This document shows positions 10,927 to 24,225 of a stretch of 64,000 bases of DNA, one piece after another; the stretch's first letter is position 1, and the number at the start of each line of letters is the position of its first letter. The notes below the pieces were generated by a model. That model was not told the DNA's origin. It did no database searches and saw nothing but the letters and a program-made list of their open reading frames with translations. Source of the stretch: Chionoecetes opilio (taxonomy: Eukaryota; Arthropoda; Malacostraca; Decapoda; Majidae); the NCBI GenBank assembly GCA_016584305.1, contig JACEEZ010018533.1, forward strand, positions 241,006 through 305,005, written 5' to 3'. The position numbers and the translations under genes are program-made.

Positions 10927-11124
10927 AAACCAGAGTATAGTTTTTTTTTGTTGCCCTTACGAGTCGTCTGGGAATCAGCTGAGTCGGCCAGGTTATAGCA
11001 CCGGCTTCTACCTACCCTCCATCTTCTTCCCTCAATAGTACCGTTAAGAGGACTTCCGTACATGGCGATCAGACGTACGTACATACATACATACACCATG
11101 GATTGCTTACATGGCTCCAGCAAA

Positions 11125-11205
11125 TGTCATGAAATCTAGTTGTATTCATCTTGTTGTATTTTACAGGGCCTGAGCTACACTCGCATGGCCCCGTCTCCAT
11201 TTCAA
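11125..11205 (-). mobile_element. LINE 3' tail fragment (family M)
   Basis: GTTGTATTTTACAGGGCCTG and GGCCCCGTCTCCAT match, inverted, the tail at 39121-39300, where the upstream part still reads as a LINE C-terminus. Confidence 0.6.
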
Positions 11206-11319
11206 CATTTATATTTTGCTTCCTTCCTTCACTCTTCCCTCCTGTTTTTATTTTGCTGTGTGAGTGTGGAAATATGATTATAGAAGTAAAGTATGACATC
11301 CGGAAGTAAGAGTGTGGTA

Positions 11320-11320
11320 G

Positions 11321-11359
<39 letters not shown>

Positions 11360-11690
11360 GAAAACATGAGTTGTGGTGGAGAGGCAGGAAAACATTTCTT
11401 GGGGATGTGATCATATCTAACAAAAACTGCCGTCGCGTCAAACCTCCGGCACCGCGCTGGATATAACGGAGCTCCTAGTGACCTCTTTCACCCCCCTTGC
11501 TTTCTCTCGCCCTCACTCCTCTTCCTCCTCCTCCTCCTACTACTACTACTACTCCTCCTGCTGCTCACCCTCACTCCTCCTCCTCCTCCTCCTGCTCCTC
11601 CTCCTCCTGCTCCTCCTCCTCCTACTACTACTCCTCCTGCTGCTCACCCTCACTCCTCCTCCTCCTCCTCCTCCTCCAGCATTTCGCCAC
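11320..11690. repeat. (GT)n and (CTC/CTA)n microsatellites
   Basis: GT repeat at 11325-11355, and trinucleotide CTC/CTA/CTG arrays at 11517-11680 with a duplicated CTGCTGCTCACCCTCACTCC block. Confidence 0.9.
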
Positions 11691-11933
11691 ACCCACACAA
11701 CCGGATGTCGCAGGTATAAAGTCAAGATTTTCATGTAAATTATTGATATTTGTCTACTTTTATCGCTGTTCTTTCCGCACCGTACATTGTAAGTCAGATT
11801 CGATAATGCACGTCTTTTTTTTTATCAAATTAGTTTTCCTTCCTGGAGGCGTATGTGCAGTTTCATGGTAAGGATAGTTGCGTTACCCAAGGTTAGTGCT
11901 TTGAAAAAAAAGACGGCACCTTTCGAATTTCTT

Positions 11934-12439
<506 letters not shown>

Positions 12440-12582
12440 AAAATACAATTACTGTGATATCCATATGTGTAGAAACAAGCATATGGATAAAATGTAATGA
12501 AATGAGCTCGTCGTTCCCGGATTTGCCTGGCACCACGTACGCTCCTCGTAGGGATGAGTCATGGCAAAGGAAAACTGTCTTC

Positions 12583-12798
12583 TTAAACCCCTTCGCGTCC
12601 AGATCTTTCCTTTGCTATAAAAAATCGGATGTTGTCGAGCTATGTAATTACGAAAAGTAACTGAATATACCAAATTAGTTAGTCGACAAGGATACTAAAT
12701 AGGTCATATCTATAAAATATTGCTTATATTCACTAAAAATCGTCTAATGGTATACCTAAATTACAATGGAAATTACGCTCTGGGTCTCAAGGGGTTAA
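12583..12798 (-). mobile_element. TTAA-flanked MITE family B, copy 2
   Basis: Inverted copy: AACCCCTTCGCGTCCAGATC at the left, CTCTGGGTCTCAAGGGGTTA at the right. Confidence 0.85.
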
Positions 12799-13030
12799 AA
12801 GAACTCCACGTACCTCTTCGCCTCATGTCTTGCTCTATATAACACATGGGCTACGTTTTCGAGATTATAGTAAAAACGAGATATTTTTTGGGCATAATTC
12901 CCTTTCACTCACAAAATAGAGCATAAAGCGTCCTGTATGACTCATGAGCATATGACTCGTGACAATATGACATTATGATCACGGTCAGCTTTTTGTTCAT
13001 CTAGATTAGGCCTATAGGGAAAAATTGCAT

Positions 13031-13246
13031 TAACCCCTTGAGACCCAGAACGTAATTTCCATTGTAATTTGGGTACCATTAGACAATTTTGATTAATATA
13101 AGCAATATTTTGATAGATATGACCTGCTTAGTATCCTTGTCCACTAAATAATTTGGTATATTAAGTTTCTTTTCGTAATCTTATGGCTAACAACAGACGA
13201 TTTAATTTTATTTAGCAAAGGAAAGATCTGGGCGTGAAGAGGTTAA
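13031..13246 (+). mobile_element. TTAA-flanked MITE family B, copy 3
   Basis: TTAACCCCTTGAGACCCAGA at the left; GATCTGGGCGTGAAGAGGTT at the right. Confidence 0.85.
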
Positions 13247-13469
13247 TATATTTTTTTTATAGTTGAGGAAGTAGATGAAAATTGACGTTCCAAAATAATG
13301 ACGTGAGTACATGTCATGATAATTTTTTAGCATGAATATTATAAGAAATTTCTGTTTTGTTTTTTAACTAGATTTTTTCCCTTTAGTCTGCGTAGCGTGT
13401 ACAGTTATTCAAGTGACCCCGACTTGGCCACTGCAACCCACGCGCTGTGCTCCAGTCCTGCCTCTGAAA

Positions 13470-13550
13470 CACACACACACACACACACTCTACACAACAC
13501 ACACACACACACACAACACACAACACATAGTACACACACACACACACACA

Positions 13551-13592
<42 letters not shown>
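13470..13592. repeat. (AC)n microsatellite
   Basis: Interrupted CA arrays; the open frames over them are artefacts. Confidence 0.95.
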
Positions 13593-13599
<7 letters not shown>

Positions 13600-13764
13600 A
13601 GAACATAAGGACATTAGAAAATAAGGAAGCAACATGAGGCTGGGAAACCTACACGTGGTAGTTCCTGTTATTTACACTACCTACATATCCACCTTTCATC
13701 CCCATCCATGAAATTATCTAGCCTCCTTTTAAAACTCCCTATTGACTCCGCACTATAACTACCT

Positions 13765-13821
<57 letters not shown>
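13600..13821 (-). mobile_element. LINE 3' end (family L) joined to an (AC)n array
   Basis: On the minus strand this is the LINE tail with part of the coding end (13600-13766). It breaks off in an AC array at 13767-13821. Confidence 0.7.
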
Positions 13822-13823
<2 letters not shown>

Positions 13824-14148
13824 TCCTCGCAACTGTTCAAATCATTCACATTTCGGTCCTGTACGTTGTGTGATGAACAGATGACTCCTCAAGTGATAAA
13901 CACATGGACACTTTCTATATTACAAAGGAATATGATCATGGTATCCGGGATGAGTGCGCCGGGGAGGGTCAGGGGAGTACAGCGCAGCCCACATTCCAGT
14001 CACCCACACCCCGTCCTCCGCTTCTTCGCCCCGCAGCAATGATCATAAAAAAATAAAGAACCAAGGTCTATAAGCTTTTGATAGATAGTATGATATGTAA
14101 TGTAAATAGATAGTAATGATAGAGATAGTATATCTATTAATCTTGATA

Positions 14149-14203
14149 AGAACATAAGAAAATAAGGAAGCTACAATGGGCCGCGAGACCTACACGTGGT
14201 ATA
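14149..14203 (-). mobile_element. LINE 3' tail fragment (family L)
   Basis: GAACATAAGAAAATAAGGAA to CCTACACGTGGTA only. Confidence 0.7.
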
Positions 14204-14415
14204 TATAGTCGACCTTTAAGGAGGCAAATAGGCAAGCCAAGAGAATAATAGTACACTCAGGAGTAAACAGGAGCTTGAGTAATGACATATTCAGTCATTA
14301 GTCTTACCTGCTGCTTTCCTTACAATAAAGAGCCGACAGGAAAGGAAAGCCAGTACCGGATCCCCTCACCTTTACCAGGGCACGGCATATCCGCCTCTCC
14401 AGCCATATAATAGGA

Positions 14416-14438
14416 CTGTGTGTGTGTGTGTGTGTGTG

Positions 14439-14479
<41 letters not shown>

Positions 14480-14486
14480 TGTGTGC
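14416..14486. repeat. (GT)n microsatellite
   Basis: GT array interrupted by GCT and GTAT. Confidence 0.95.
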
Positions 14487-14566
14487 TGCAGGAGTCAGCA
14501 AGGTTTACACGCCACGCCACGAAAGAGAGCTGTAGTAGACAGGCGACGTGTAGGAAAGAGTGACGT

Positions 14567-14702
14567 TTTTTTTTTTTTTTTTTTTTTTTTTACATTGGAG
14601 CCTATGTCGCCTGTAGACTATTATTTTTTCCTTGAGGGCGCAGGTGGTTGGCCCTCGCCCGTGGTGGCGCAGACTGGATTTCTATTGTGACACCTGTGGT
14701 CT
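14567..14702 (-). mobile_element. SINE 3' half with poly(A)
   Basis: On the minus strand the order is a CCTG-rich core (complement of GTGGTGGCGCAG...), then the 3' end ACAGGCGACATAGGCTCCAA, then A(25). It matches the pieces at 26800-26975, 25800-25920 and 2500-2566. Confidence 0.6.
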
Positions 14703-14738
14703 AAAGGTGAAGATCCTGACAAATATACAGATATAAAG

Positions 14739-15022
<284 letters not shown>

Positions 15023-15025
15023 AAT

Positions 15026-16312
15026 CCCATTGCACGTATATATATGAAAGGATCATTATTTGCCTATCAAGTTTCGAGCTTAATTTGCTCGCGGCAGAAT
15101 AGAATTGGCGGCCACAAATTCCTGTGTAATGTAAAATACTGGGCGTCTTGCTTCTCCATTTTGGTATTCTGGGTCAAGTTGACCTCCAAATAGATGCAAA
15201 CATCAATATTACGAATGGACTGGCTTTCTATTGCATGTGGAAATTTCAACAAAATTCACATTAATGATTTCAGTCATGATTCACAGTTGGGGAGAAACAA
15301 TATAGGCTACGCAAAGTTGGGGAGAAACAATGTACGAGTAGGTAATATGTAGTCGTACTACGTACGTATTAGGCTATATACTGCGACCAATTTAAAGCAA
15401 CCAAACTCTGTGTTAACTTAATTTTGCGGCTTGTCCCTCTGATTCACCCATATTCATCTTACACAGACCAAATGTTACATACTAAGTGAACAAACTGCTG
15501 GACTGCTCTCCAGACTATGTAGCTACCATTGAGAAAAATGAATCGGTAGTTCTTGGAAATTACGTGAAAACAAATATGAAAAAACGTATTTTACATACGA
15601 GAAGTAATCAGTTGTATTTGAGCTTGAGAAACTTACTCATCTGTATTATATAAGCAATGGTCTTTCGATTCCTAGTCTAGCGGGTTTATTACGTTTACAT
15701 TTGTCTATCCTACCAATCAGCAGTTAGCCGGAGAGGCGAGTTTGCAGCCATGTCGATGTTTGTTTGCTTGGTGGAATAACACGCCCAGACCTCATGGACT
15801 CGGATAGCAACCCCATACTGGTCCCTCTGTCCTTTTACTTAATGTTAAGGAATGCACTGATGGGCTTTTAATAGCCTGTGTTATTCCCTCTTCACAAGGA
15901 AAGATAAATCTGTAGCAAATAAGTCCCTCCTGTAAGATAAACGTTTTCTTTGTTCAGAGCGATGAGAAGCTAACAATGTTTTAGTTCATAGAAATGTAAT
16001 ACTCTATGTATATTAATAATAGGAATATATATGAATCTAGTTCTAGTAGCATATCATCCCTTGACCATTGACAGAGGGATTGTAAATCTTTGAATGGCAT
16101 CGTCATGTATTAACTATTATTAATTATATTTAAGTGTTGCCTCTCATGGTGCTCTATGATGAATTAAAGAGATAAACTAAAAGGAATCATCAACAATAGA
16201 AAAGTGTAACTCAAGTGAGTATTTGGCTGTTTACTACATTTTTGTTTTGAGAATTCTTTTAAGTTTACGATGCAGAGAAGAATGGATATGTAACGAGCAG
16301 ATGGCTATCAGT
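15026..16312. other. Unique-looking intergenic sequence
   Basis: AT-rich, no recognised repeat family and no convincing coding. A short direct repeat (GTTGGGGAGAAACAAT) occurs at about 15287 and 15316. Confidence 0.4.
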
Positions 16313-16565
16313 CAGCGGTTCTTAACCTGGGGGGCGCGCCTCCTTACCTAGGGGGGGCGTGGGTAATTACCTAGGGATGTGTCAGCCTAAAGATAACAAG
16401 GAAGAACTGTCAAGTATTTATTTAACTTGAAGCTCGATTTTCGCTTTAACATGAAGCTGGCGCGCGAGGGTGAGCGAAGAAAACGGAGAAACAAGTGTGG
16501 GTGAAAAACTCTGCGGTGACGTCTTGCCAGATTTCACTAACTCGGTAGACTTATACAATATCATA
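16313..16565 (+). mobile_element. hAT-like element fragment, family D, copy 1
   Basis: It begins CAGCGGTTCTTAACCTGGGG, typical of a hAT terminus. The following 230 bp (AACTGTCAAGTAT, GAAAAACTCTGCGG, GCCAGATTTCACTAACTC) match 61248-61470. Both copies run into an ATT-rich microsatellite. Confidence 0.65.
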
Positions 16566-16731
16566 TTTTTTTTATTATTACTATTATTATTGTTATTATC
16601 ATTATCATTATTATTATTATCATCAACAGCATTATCGTTATCATCATTATTATTGTTACTATTATTATTATTATTATTATTATTATTGTTATTGTTATTT
16701 TTATCATAATTATTATTATTATTACTATTAT
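16565..16731. repeat. (ATT)n-rich microsatellite
   Basis: Mixed ATT, ATC and GTT trinucleotides. A similar array at 17375-17541 precedes the second foldback element. Confidence 0.9.
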
Positions 16732-17374
16732 TACCGTAGATAACAGTGAAGTCGCCACCTGCAGTGAAGTCGTCAGGCGCCAAATATTACGAATTACATC
16801 ACTACTGATTTTTATGTATACCAATATCATGACTGTATAATCTACCCTGTTTCAGCGTTGTTTTATGCTTTGTATCTGCAAGTATAACTGTTGCGCATTT
16901 TGCTTCTCACGTTTTTCTTCGCGCGATGACAGACAGTAAACAGTAGCTTTTCGGGCGACAGGACACAGACTTGCCAGATCTTTCAAACTTGAATATAATT
17001 TATTTTCACGTTGGCAGAGGAATTTTTATATATCCAAGCATCTTCCGCAGCTAATATATATAGAGACTTGTTTTACTTTACCTCTAATTTCCCTGAATTC
17101 CCCAGAGTGGCGACTCAACTGTTGGGTTAAAATACTAGCTGGCGACTTTACTGTAGTAGGTATAGTGAGGTCGCCACTCGGTTTTATTTTTGTCATTTGT
17201 TCATTTATAGCCCTAATATGCCACAGATGAAGACACAAAATGAAACAGACTTTCCAGATAGACCCTTCTAACTTTCCTGAAATCATGGATGTAGAAATGT
17301 AAGTATTAACGCCACCACACGTCTGTAAATAACAAAGAAACGTAGAACTGGCGACTTCACTGTTATCTACGGTA
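16732..17374 (+). mobile_element. Foldback element, older relative of family F, copy 1
   Basis: Ends are TACCGTAGATAACAGTGAAG and the inverted CTTCACTGTTATCTACGGTA, followed inward by GTCGCCA-type motifs and GGCGCCAAATATTACGAATT. About 640 bp with no coding. Confidence 0.75.
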
Positions 17375-17541
17375 GCTATTATTTAATCAAAATGACCATT
17401 ATTACTATTATCATTATAAGCATCATCAATATAATCATTATTATAATTATTTTTATCATTATTATCATTGTTATTATCATTATCTATTATTACTATTATT
17501 ATTATTACTATTATTATTAGTATAATTATTATCATTATCAT
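17375..17541. repeat. (ATT)n-rich microsatellite between two foldback elements
   Basis: It resembles the array at 16565-16731, suggesting that array plus element was duplicated as a unit. Confidence 0.85.
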
Positions 17542-18026
17542 TACCGTAGATAACAGTAAAGTCGCCACCTACAATCATGTCGCCAGGCGCCATATATTAC
17601 GAATTATAGCATTACTACTGATTTTTATGTGCCACTGAAGATGATACACAGTAGTTTATATCATGACTGTATATAATAGAATCTACTCTGTTTCAGCGTT
17701 GTTTTATGCTTTGTATCTGGGAGTATATACGGTTTCAAATTTCACTACTGGTTTTTTTTTCGGGCGACGACGACAGCGGTAAGACACTCAGTAAATAAAC
17801 ACTAGCTGGCGACTTTATTGTTAGTAGCCAATTTGTAGATATTTTGTAATTTGTTCATTTATAGCCATACTATGACACAGATGAAGACACAAAATGACAC
17901 AGACTCTCCAGATAGCCCCTTCTAACTTTCCTGAAATCATGGATGTAGAAATGTAAGTATTAACGCCACCACACGTCTGTAAACAGAAAAAAAGTTGTCC
18001 TGGCGACTTTACTGTTATCTACGGTA
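17542..18026 (+). mobile_element. Foldback element, older relative of family F, copy 2
   Basis: It has the same ends as 16732-17374 and shares its inner block (GATGAAGACACAAAATGA, ATCATGGATGTAGAAATGTA) with an internal deletion. Confidence 0.75.
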
Positions 18027-18670
18027 GCGCAGCACCATCGTCTTATCAAACTGACTCTTGATATGCGTTACGGTTTGGGGATAAACTTACACTTAGATGA
18101 ATGAACAGTCTTGGGAAGTGCACTGACAGTAATGGATTCATATTGGATTGAAGTCTTGCTTTAACTCGAGCACGCCTTCACTGCGGTCACTGTATTCTTG
18201 TCTATCGTTGCGTTCAAACGAGAAAAGCAAAGAAAGTAAATCAGGACATCTTTCTTTGATTAATGGAGGCAACAAGAGACAAAACTCAACTCTTAAATGA
18301 TAGCCTGCCTGAATAAGACGTGTCACCCTTACGTCATGTGTCAATGAAACAATGTGTAACACGTGAGGGGATTATGACAAGAAGTAGATAAACGTGACAT
18401 GGCGTGACGTGAATACTAGATGCGATGCTCCGCCTTCCGATCACCTGCTGATAAAGAGAAATCTGCTGCGATGATAGTATAATTGGTCTAAAGAAAAGTT
18501 TGATAAGTGTAGATAAGAAAAAAAAATCGGAAATGTATAGGTCTTGACTATTTTAATCGTATGATTATGTGCATGCAAATGTCAAAACATCAAACATGTA
18601 ACATCACATTTTATGTTTTTAAACAAAAATGTACGTGTGTCTTACCGATTACTGAAGCTCCCTGACTCAG
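18027..18670. other. Unique-looking intergenic sequence
   Basis: No recognised repeat family or coding. Confidence 0.4.
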
Positions 18671-18678
18671 CGTGACAT

Positions 18679-18846
<168 letters not shown>

Positions 18847-18879
18847 ATTATAATTGAATCACCCGTCCTCTATTTTCAT

Positions 18880-19380
18880 AACTATCCCCGAGCTCCCTCG
18901 ATCATTCTGCTCCCTTCCCCCTTTTTCTTTCCTTTTCTTTTGCCGTATCTGTCACTCCCTTCTCTTCCTTCCCTTTGACAATGCCTTTAAAGTGTCCCGC
19001 AACTCTCTACAGTTCACTCATTCACATGACTCATTCTATGTTTCTTCTCTCTTCCTCTTCTTAACTCTTTCTCAGAAGGCCTTTTTGCACTCTCTAGCAT
19101 ACTGTTATAATTTAATACACGTCTCTATTAAACTATCCCGAGCTCCTCGATCATTCTGCTCCTTCCTTTTTCTTTCCTTTTCTTTTGCCGTATCTGTCAC
19201 TCCCTTCTCTTCCTTCCCTTTGACAATGCCTTTAAAAGATGGGTCCCGCAAACTCCTTACAAGTTACAACTCATTCGAGAAAAAGGAAAATGACAATTTA
19301 AGATGGTTTGACTTGTTTTCCTGGTTTTAACTTGTGATTACAGAAGGCCTTTTGTGGCACACTTATAAGCATACTGCGTG
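18880..19380. repeat. Tandem duplication of about 250 bp
   Basis: CGATCATTCTGCTCC, CCGTATCTGTCACTCCCTTC and TTTGACAATGCCTTTAAA occur at about 18898-18990 and again at 19147-19235. CAGAAGGCCTTTT and AGCATACTG follow each copy. Confidence 0.85.
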
Positions 19381-19494
19381 ATAATGAAGGGGTTTTGGTA
19401 TCATATATTAGTAGCAGAAACGTAGTACGTAGTCCTAGTAGTAGTAGTAGTGGACTGTAGAGGTTGTTGTTAGAGTAGCAGTAATAGGTATATA

Positions 19495-19713
<219 letters not shown>

Positions 19714-19739
19714 AACCGAGTCAACCGTAACTACTTTAA

Positions 19740-20376
19740 TTAACAAACCTTGACTTAATTGTCTCATCTACGCGCCTTTCGTCCTCGTGTTCCTAGGGGC
19801 GGCGTCGGGCAGCTAGCGGGGCACTTATAGCTAATTTAATGGGTATTTTAGATTGTCACCGCGATCCGATCACAAATTAATAGAACTCAACACTACTGAA
19901 ACTGCTTCTTTGATCTTTGTCGCTTAATTTAGTATCGCTGCATATATAGGTTCTCTTCAACTTAGTCTTCTTAGTTAACAGACTTGTCAACTCATCCCTT
20001 ATTTATTTCACCTGGGATGCTAAGTAAGACATTTTAATTAGTTTTCAGTCCTTATAGTAACATCCTAATTCATTGTTTCCTTCGTGTTCGATTTTCGGAG
20101 GTCGATGTTTGACAAGATGGTGAACGGAGGCCCTAGGCAAACTCTGGCAAGAATAAGTTAAATTGTTGATACCCGCCTCCTGTGGGTTTATACTCTTCCT
20201 TGGTCACGTAATATATCAATGATGCTTCAGTGCAGTATATAGCCATTTGATGCTGCCTCTTGATCAGACGTGTACTATATATCAGGTAGGCGTAAACCCT
20301 TGACCTACGTTCATACGATACCTGCGGTGATAGGTAATGGAAAACTAATGAACATGTTTTAGCATCCCAGCCTATC
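19740..20376. other. Unique-looking intergenic sequence
   Basis: No recognised repeat or coding. Confidence 0.4.
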
Positions 20377-20399
20377 AGAGGGAAGAGTTGACAAGCTTT

Positions 20400-20666
20400 T
20401 TAACCCCTTGATACCCAGAACGTAATTTTCATTATAATTTGGCTACCATTAGACGATTATTAGTGACTAGCTATAAGCAATATTTTATAGATATGACCTG
20501 TTTAGTATCCTTGTCGACTAACTAATTGGGTATATTCAGTTACTTTTCGTAATTTTATGGCTAACAACATACGATTTTTTTATAGCAAAGAAATTAAAGA
20601 CCTGGGCGTGAACAAGATTAATAGACACTATTAAAAGTCTACTGATCTTGGGCGTGAAGGGGTTAA
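20400..20666 (+). mobile_element. TTAA-flanked MITE family B, copy 4 (duplicated right end)
   Basis: TTAACCCCTTGATACCCAGA at the left. The right terminus occurs twice (CCTGGGCGTGAAC at 20611 and TTGGGCGTGAAGGGGTTAA at 20648). Confidence 0.8.
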
Positions 20667-20974
20667 CGAAGGAGACGAAGACCTAGGACCTATGACCTAT
20701 GATCTATGGACCTATGACCTAAGCGACAAAGATCACAAGAAGAATACTTTTTTTAGTAATATATAGGTGGATCCTGGGTGGGTGACGCTTTCATTATATT
20801 ATATTGGAGTATGTCTGCGTCGCGGCCAAGGATAATGCATAGGTCGCGGCTGATACGTTCGCCGGGCACTCCCGCGACAGATCGAGCCAGTCAGTGATGG
20901 AGGTCCTTGATCCTTGCGTTGTATTGTGAACTGCGTATGTAGGGAAATTGCCAAGGGAAGAGTTGAACAGTTTG

Positions 20975-21269
20975 TTAACCCTTTCACGCCCAGATCTTTC
21001 CTTTGCTATAGTGCCATATATGACCTCTGATGTCTGGCACATTCACCTTTTTGGCATTAAAATCAATTTCCTTTGCTATACAAAAAGTGTATGTTGTCGA
21101 GCTATAAAATCACGAAAAGTCACTTAATATACCAAATTAGTTACCTAGTCGACAGGGATACTAAACAGGTCAAATCTATAAAATATTACTTATATGCACT
21201 AAAAATCGTCTAGTGGTAGCCTAGTCATATTACAATGGAAATTACGTTCTGGGCCTCAATTGGGGTTAA
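20975..21269 (-). mobile_element. TTAA-flanked MITE family B, copy 5, with insertion
   Basis: Inverted copy carrying about 80 extra bases (AGTGCCATATATGACCTCTG to TTTTTGGCATT). The same extra sequence lies next to copy 14 at 52003-52052. Its flanks resemble those of copy 4. Confidence 0.8.
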
Positions 21270-21584
21270 CGAAGGAGACAAAGTTGAAGAGGACCTATGA
21301 AGCGATAAGCGACAAAGGTCTCAAGAAGAAGAAGTAGATCATGTACGTACCTGCATCACAGAAGATTTTATTATATTTCACACAGCTTTAATTTAATGAA
21401 GTAAAAGGACAACTTGGCTGAGGTCTCATATAAGCTGCCACCACGTACCATTTTCTTACTGATGGGAGGCATATAATACGTAACATAAGTACAAGTAGCT
21501 ATTATAGGCTACACTGTACGTTGCAGACATAATAATTGGTAATGACTGAGGATGAACAAGGATAATCGTGGCAGGAATAGATAA

Positions 21585-21589
<5 letters not shown>

Positions 21590-21642
<53 letters not shown>
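21590..21642. repeat. (CT)n microsatellite
   Basis: Pure CT array. Confidence 0.95.
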
Positions 21643-21644
<2 letters not shown>

Positions 21645-21645
<1 letters not shown>

Positions 21646-23700
21646 CTAGCTTCATTGTAAATCTACTTTATACACCTTTCTGCAGCTATCTCTACCGTTG
21701 TCAGGAGCTCGATCTTCATTAAAGTTAAATAATGAACACTGCGTCAGATTGTCAGTATTAAATTTGCTCTGGGGTTTCGTTTCAGATGAAAAGTTTTAAA
21801 TTAATAGTGTACGTGCAACTGCTATAATAAACTACGTCGAATCCTGTAATTATAGTTTTGAGCTAGATCTACGGTAGTTTAGTTCAGATAGATTATGATG
21901 AAACAGTAAGGAAATTCCTTTCCCTCCATGTTAAGTTTTCTCCTTTTTGGTTTTAATTAATTCAAGCTTATTGTTACATTTTTTTCCTCGCATTGCCCGC
22001 CAAACACTCTTCCCACGCTAGTTTTGACGCTGTGTACGTGTGTGTGACTTTAAAAGCTAAAAGTCATGCTTCACCATTAGGTTGCATGTATTGGCTCTAG
22101 GGTTAAGTCGCAAATTCACCCCTTATTAATAGATAGAGCATATGGATCTTTATATTCTCCCTGTGTGTTCTTCCCGCGTGTAGAGTTTGTTATCAGAGTT
22201 CTTCCCTTGCTGTGTTGCCCTAATAAGGTCTGCCTTGTGTCTGACGGGCCTCGGCTCTCCCACCTTCCAAGGATACATACTTACACTTCTAAAAACACCT
22301 TGCAACGGCTTTATATAACTCATTCCTTATAGACACGGATACACTAGTCATGTAGGAGTTTATGAATGAATGCTTGGGTAATATAAATTGTAGTGTGAGC
22401 GTTGTAGTGTGTGTATTAGCAGTTTGTATTAGGGCGGTGCGGTTGCCGGTGGATGATTGGAATGTGTGTTTCAGTGTGTGTCTGGCGGCGGTGACGGTGG
22501 GTCGCCGCTCCCTGTGATGCTAAATTTAAGGTCTTGTGTACAAACCTAGACTTAATAGTTTGTGATAATTATACCGATAACCTACAACAAAGGTAAATAT
22601 CAACCGTGTTTCTATGTACTGTTTGTGTGTGCTGTGATTACGTGTGAGTGGGAACGTACTTATACATGACTCATCTTGGGGAGTGTGAGATAAAAATAAA
22701 ATAGGGTCATTCATCTGCCAGGCCAGCGTGGATATTGGTGCAGGGATTGGGGATAAGGGTGTAGGGGCGTGATGTATGTGGCAGGGGAGGGGGGAGGCCA
22801 GACAGGAGGTGATGACAGGGGTAAATATAGCCGTGTAGAGGCTGTCTGGTGGGTCCCTGCCGATGTGAGGACTGGTGGGTGTGTGTGTGTGACCTAAACA
22901 TTCACTGGTTCATTAATACGTTGATATGCATGTAGAGTGGACGTAATGCTCTATTTAGGTGTTCTGTGGTGGGTTTTAGACAGGTTAGCGGAACAGAACG
23001 CCTGCCGATCCGATATGGACGTGACATAGTTGGCCTGTCACAGATTATGTCAATAGTCACCACTTGTGTTGAGAAATAAAATGTTCCGAAGTCATTGTAA
23101 CACCTTGGCAGTATTCTATAGGCAAGGTGGTGTGGGAGGGGGGAGGTGCAGTGTATGTTGGCCTCAATCTACAGTCCCTGGTTCACTGTGGGGTGGTAGG
23201 GAGATTAACTTGGCCTGGGCCCAGAGCTAAATCCGGTAGTTTGTTTTTTTAGTGCTGGCCTCCCATGTGCTTGCCTGCTGACGCGGTGTTGTGGTGCCAC
23301 ATAAGGCCACGCAGGAACTCGCGCCAGTAAGGAAAATTACCACATGTGAAAGATTTAAATTTGTAGATATAGTTATATGATTGATTATGCATATACTCAA
23401 GATAATGTAACAGTTTTCACATATTCTATTGCATTAATTACTATTTGCATTTTATTTTATCTCTAAAGAATGAAGAATATTGTCAGGGAAGGAGCCATGG
23501 TTATATTGGCCTTCTCTTGGGTCACTCATATCATAGTAATATACTTGACACTTCACCATCAAGACTCCTTCAAACTGATATGAACGAAATTCTATCACTG
23601 TATAGTATATACATACTTTACCTCACATATGTGGAGGTTTTTGTGTGCAGTCAGCCTGATAATGACCAACTCACTCAGTCGCTAGGAAATTTGTATGAGA
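21645..23700. other. Unique-looking intergenic sequence with a GC-rich island near 22.4-22.5 kb
   Basis: No recognised repeats over 2 kb. From 22425 to 22520 the sequence is markedly GC-rich (GCGGTTGCCGGTGGATG, GGCGGCGGTGACGGTGGG), the kind of patch often seen at promoters. It could hold a first exon of the downstream coronin gene, but this is not shown. Confidence 0.3.
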
Positions 23701-23770
23701 AAAAATCTCTTGTACCTACATACATATATACATACTTACATACATATACATACATATATACATACATACA

Positions 23771-24017
23771 TATCAGGCACCTAGAATTGAAACGGCACAA
23801 ACGCCACTTTTAAAAGACTGAGAAAAACGCGCTTAAAGTTTAATCTAAGAAAATCAAGATATGAAACGGCACAAGCACCACTTTTTATCAATGAAAAAAA
23901 TGCACCTAAAGTGTTTTCAAAGTAAATCAGCAACAAATGAACATATTGTAATGGGGCTTGTTTTTCTCAGTTTTTTAAAAGTGTCGCTTGTGCCGTTTCA
24001 ATTCTAGGCGCCTGATA
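23771..24017. mobile_element. MITE with inverted ends TCAGGCRCCTAGAATTGAAA
   Basis: Terminal inverted repeats of about 55 bp (TCAGGCACCTAGAATTGAAA versus complement TCAGGCGCCTAGAATTGAAA, continuing CGGCACAA). An internal GAAACGGCACAAGCACCACT repeats the motif. It is inserted in a CATA microsatellite. Confidence 0.8.
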
Positions 24018-24225
24018 TAGATAGATGGATATAGATAGACATATGTAAAACATCATTGGTTTTACAAGATAACATTCATACTTTAAGCCAATTCAACCCG
24101 ATGAAGTCATGACGTGGCCACTTTTAAGTCACAGTGGCTGACTAAGGAGGGAAGACCGGGCAACTTGCCAGCCATATCTGCGAATAATTTACCTTGAACA
24201 TCGCAGAATCCCTGACATTCGCTCA

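Noticed and set aside
11478..11871. Ser/Leu/Pro frames over trinucleotide repeats (also 36486-37160)
   Set aside because: Explained entirely by CTC/CTT microsatellites.
16418..16830. Asn-rich frame, 121 codons, minus strand
   Set aside because: Translation of the ATT microsatellite.
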